From Patescibacteria group bacterium UBA6065 (GTDB taxonomy: Bacteria; Patescibacteriota; Minisyncoccia; Phycocordibacterales; UBA6065), in the NCBI GenBank assembly GCA_002428865.1, contig DIYB01000004.1:451-12836 (forward strand): a DNA stretch of 12,386 nt. The letters are read 5' to 3'. The translations under genes were made by a program, and so were the position numbers. Position 1 is the stretch's first letter. Each line of letters begins with the position of its first letter. The notes under the pieces are model-generated. The model made no database searches. It was not told the DNA's origin and saw only the letters and a program-made list of their open reading frames with translations. This document shows, one piece after another, positions 11,975 through 12,386 of this stretch.

Positions 11975-12337
11975 CTAGCTCAAATGTGAGCGGATTTTCT
12001 CTGAGTTTCCGACAAAATCAGTTTTGTCTCCCTTCACTGATTCACTCGGGTACACTTGGATGTGTGCGTGAGGTACCTCTTCACCAAAAATTTTTGCGAT
12101 AACAAATTCTGTACCAAATGCCTTGCGTTGTGCGAGCGCTATTTTCTGTGCGAGTTCAAAGTATGCGCCGGCACGAGGGTAATCCCATACCCATGTGTAA
12201 TGTGTTTTTGGAACAACGAGTGTGTGTCCTGGTCCCCATGGTCGTATATCCAAAAAAGCGAGAAACTCATCATCTTCATATACCTTATGGCAAGGTATAT
12301 CTCCTTTTATAATTTTGCAGAAGATACAGTCGTTCAT
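11975..12337 (-). CDS. HIT-family nucleotide-binding hydrolase
   Basis: A 120-residue histidine-triad protein, probably a nucleotide phosphoramidase or nucleotidyl hydrolase/transferase. MNDCIFCKIIKGDIPCHKVYEDDEF is the standard HIT start with CxxC, followed by AFLDIRPWGPGHTLVVPKTHY (27-47). The active-site motif is H90-A-H92-I-Q94 rather than HxHxH; the likely nucleophile H92 is kept and the third His is Gln, as in GalT-type enzymes. It converges on pgk with only six bases between the stop codons. ATG 12337 is chosen over GTG 12346 because a TATACT box directly precedes the GTG. Substrate cannot be inferred. Confidence 0.93.
   Translation of the reverse strand: MNDCIFCKIIKGDIPCHKVYEDDEFLAFLDIRPWGPGHTLVVPKTHYTWVWDYPRAGAYFELAQKIALAQRKAFGTEFVIAKIFGEEVPHAHIQVYPSESVKGDKTDFVGNSEKIRSHLS
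11978..11991. terminator. Weak hairpin between convergent pgk and HIT genes
   Basis: GCTCA-AATG-TGAGC forms a 5-bp stem with a 4-nt loop just past pgk, inside the last codons of the HIT gene, followed on the plus strand by GGATTTTCT. It is the only candidate terminator between the two convergent genes and is weak. Confidence 0.25.
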
Positions 12338-12346
12338 ACACCACAC

Positions 12347-12355
12347 AGTATAGCA
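12347..12355 (-). promoter_or_regulatory. Extended -10 promoter element for the HIT gene
   Basis: On the minus strand TGC-TATACT is a good extended -10 and ends nine bases before ATG 12337. No ribosome-binding site lies between. It again predicts a nearly leaderless mRNA. Confidence 0.5.
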
Positions 12356-12386
12356 AACGAGGGGGCACTGCCGTGGTACATCTAGA

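Noticed and set aside
1-12386. CRISPR arrays, tRNA or rRNA genes, transposases, integrases
   Set aside because: No regularly spaced direct repeats, no tRNA-like cloverleaf or rRNA segments, and no transposase or integrase motifs were seen on either strand. The DGR has its RT but no mobility functions.

Overview
The window looks like a chromosomal segment from a Candidate Phyla Radiation bacterium (Patescibacteria, probably a Parcubacteria/Paceibacteria lineage). This assignment is an inference. It rests on a compact type IV pilus (T4P) operon with a PilB lacking the usual cysteine motif, a Cys-rich surface protein with a CTDP..NYN..DGSC repeat, a divergent PGK, very short 5' leaders, and a diversity-generating retroelement (DGR), an element known to be abundant in these lineages.

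Layout: (1) 2-313, the 3' end of a secreted Cys-rich protein; 314-505, an AT-rich spacer with direct and inverted repeats; 506-967, a membrane-anchored, possibly cupredoxin-like protein. (2) 1037-2785, the T4P assembly ATPase PilB. (3) 2870-5619, a complete DGR: a consensus sigma70-type promoter, a structured leader of about 180 nt, a target gene (3085-3786) ending in the variable repeat VR, two hairpins just after VR, the template repeat TR (4079-4186), a terminator, an avd-like accessory gene on the minus strand (4213-4617), and the DGR reverse transcriptase (4594-5619). (4) 5643-10042, the pilus operon resumes: PilC, then four tightly packed minor-pilin genes in the order FimT/GspH-like, PilV-like, PilW-like, PilX-like. 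(5) 10084-11968, triosephosphate isomerase and phosphoglycerate kinase, overlapping by 17 bp. (6) 11975-12337, a convergent HIT-family protein on the minus strand.

The main discovery is the DGR. I aligned TR and VR base by base. They are collinear over about 108 bp, and every one of the 14 internal differences (plus one at the 3' edge) falls on a TR adenine. Ten codons of the target differ; nine of these are AAY in TR. The reverse transcriptase should copy TR RNA with errors at adenine, helped by the Avd-like protein, and the cDNA should replace VR at the 3' end of the target gene. The target has no recognisable named domain before VR.

Unusual details: the whole cassette sits between pilB and pilC. 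The avd-like gene runs opposite to everything else, so RNA reading past TR would be antisense to avd. The 5' ends of avd and RT overlap and share a nine-guanine homopolymer that could act as a slippage switch. VR is followed directly by a hairpin whose stem includes the target stop codon. Several genes in the window (pilB, pilC, HIT, tpiA, perhaps avd) carry a -10 element 7-10 nt before their start codon, suggesting almost leaderless mRNAs.
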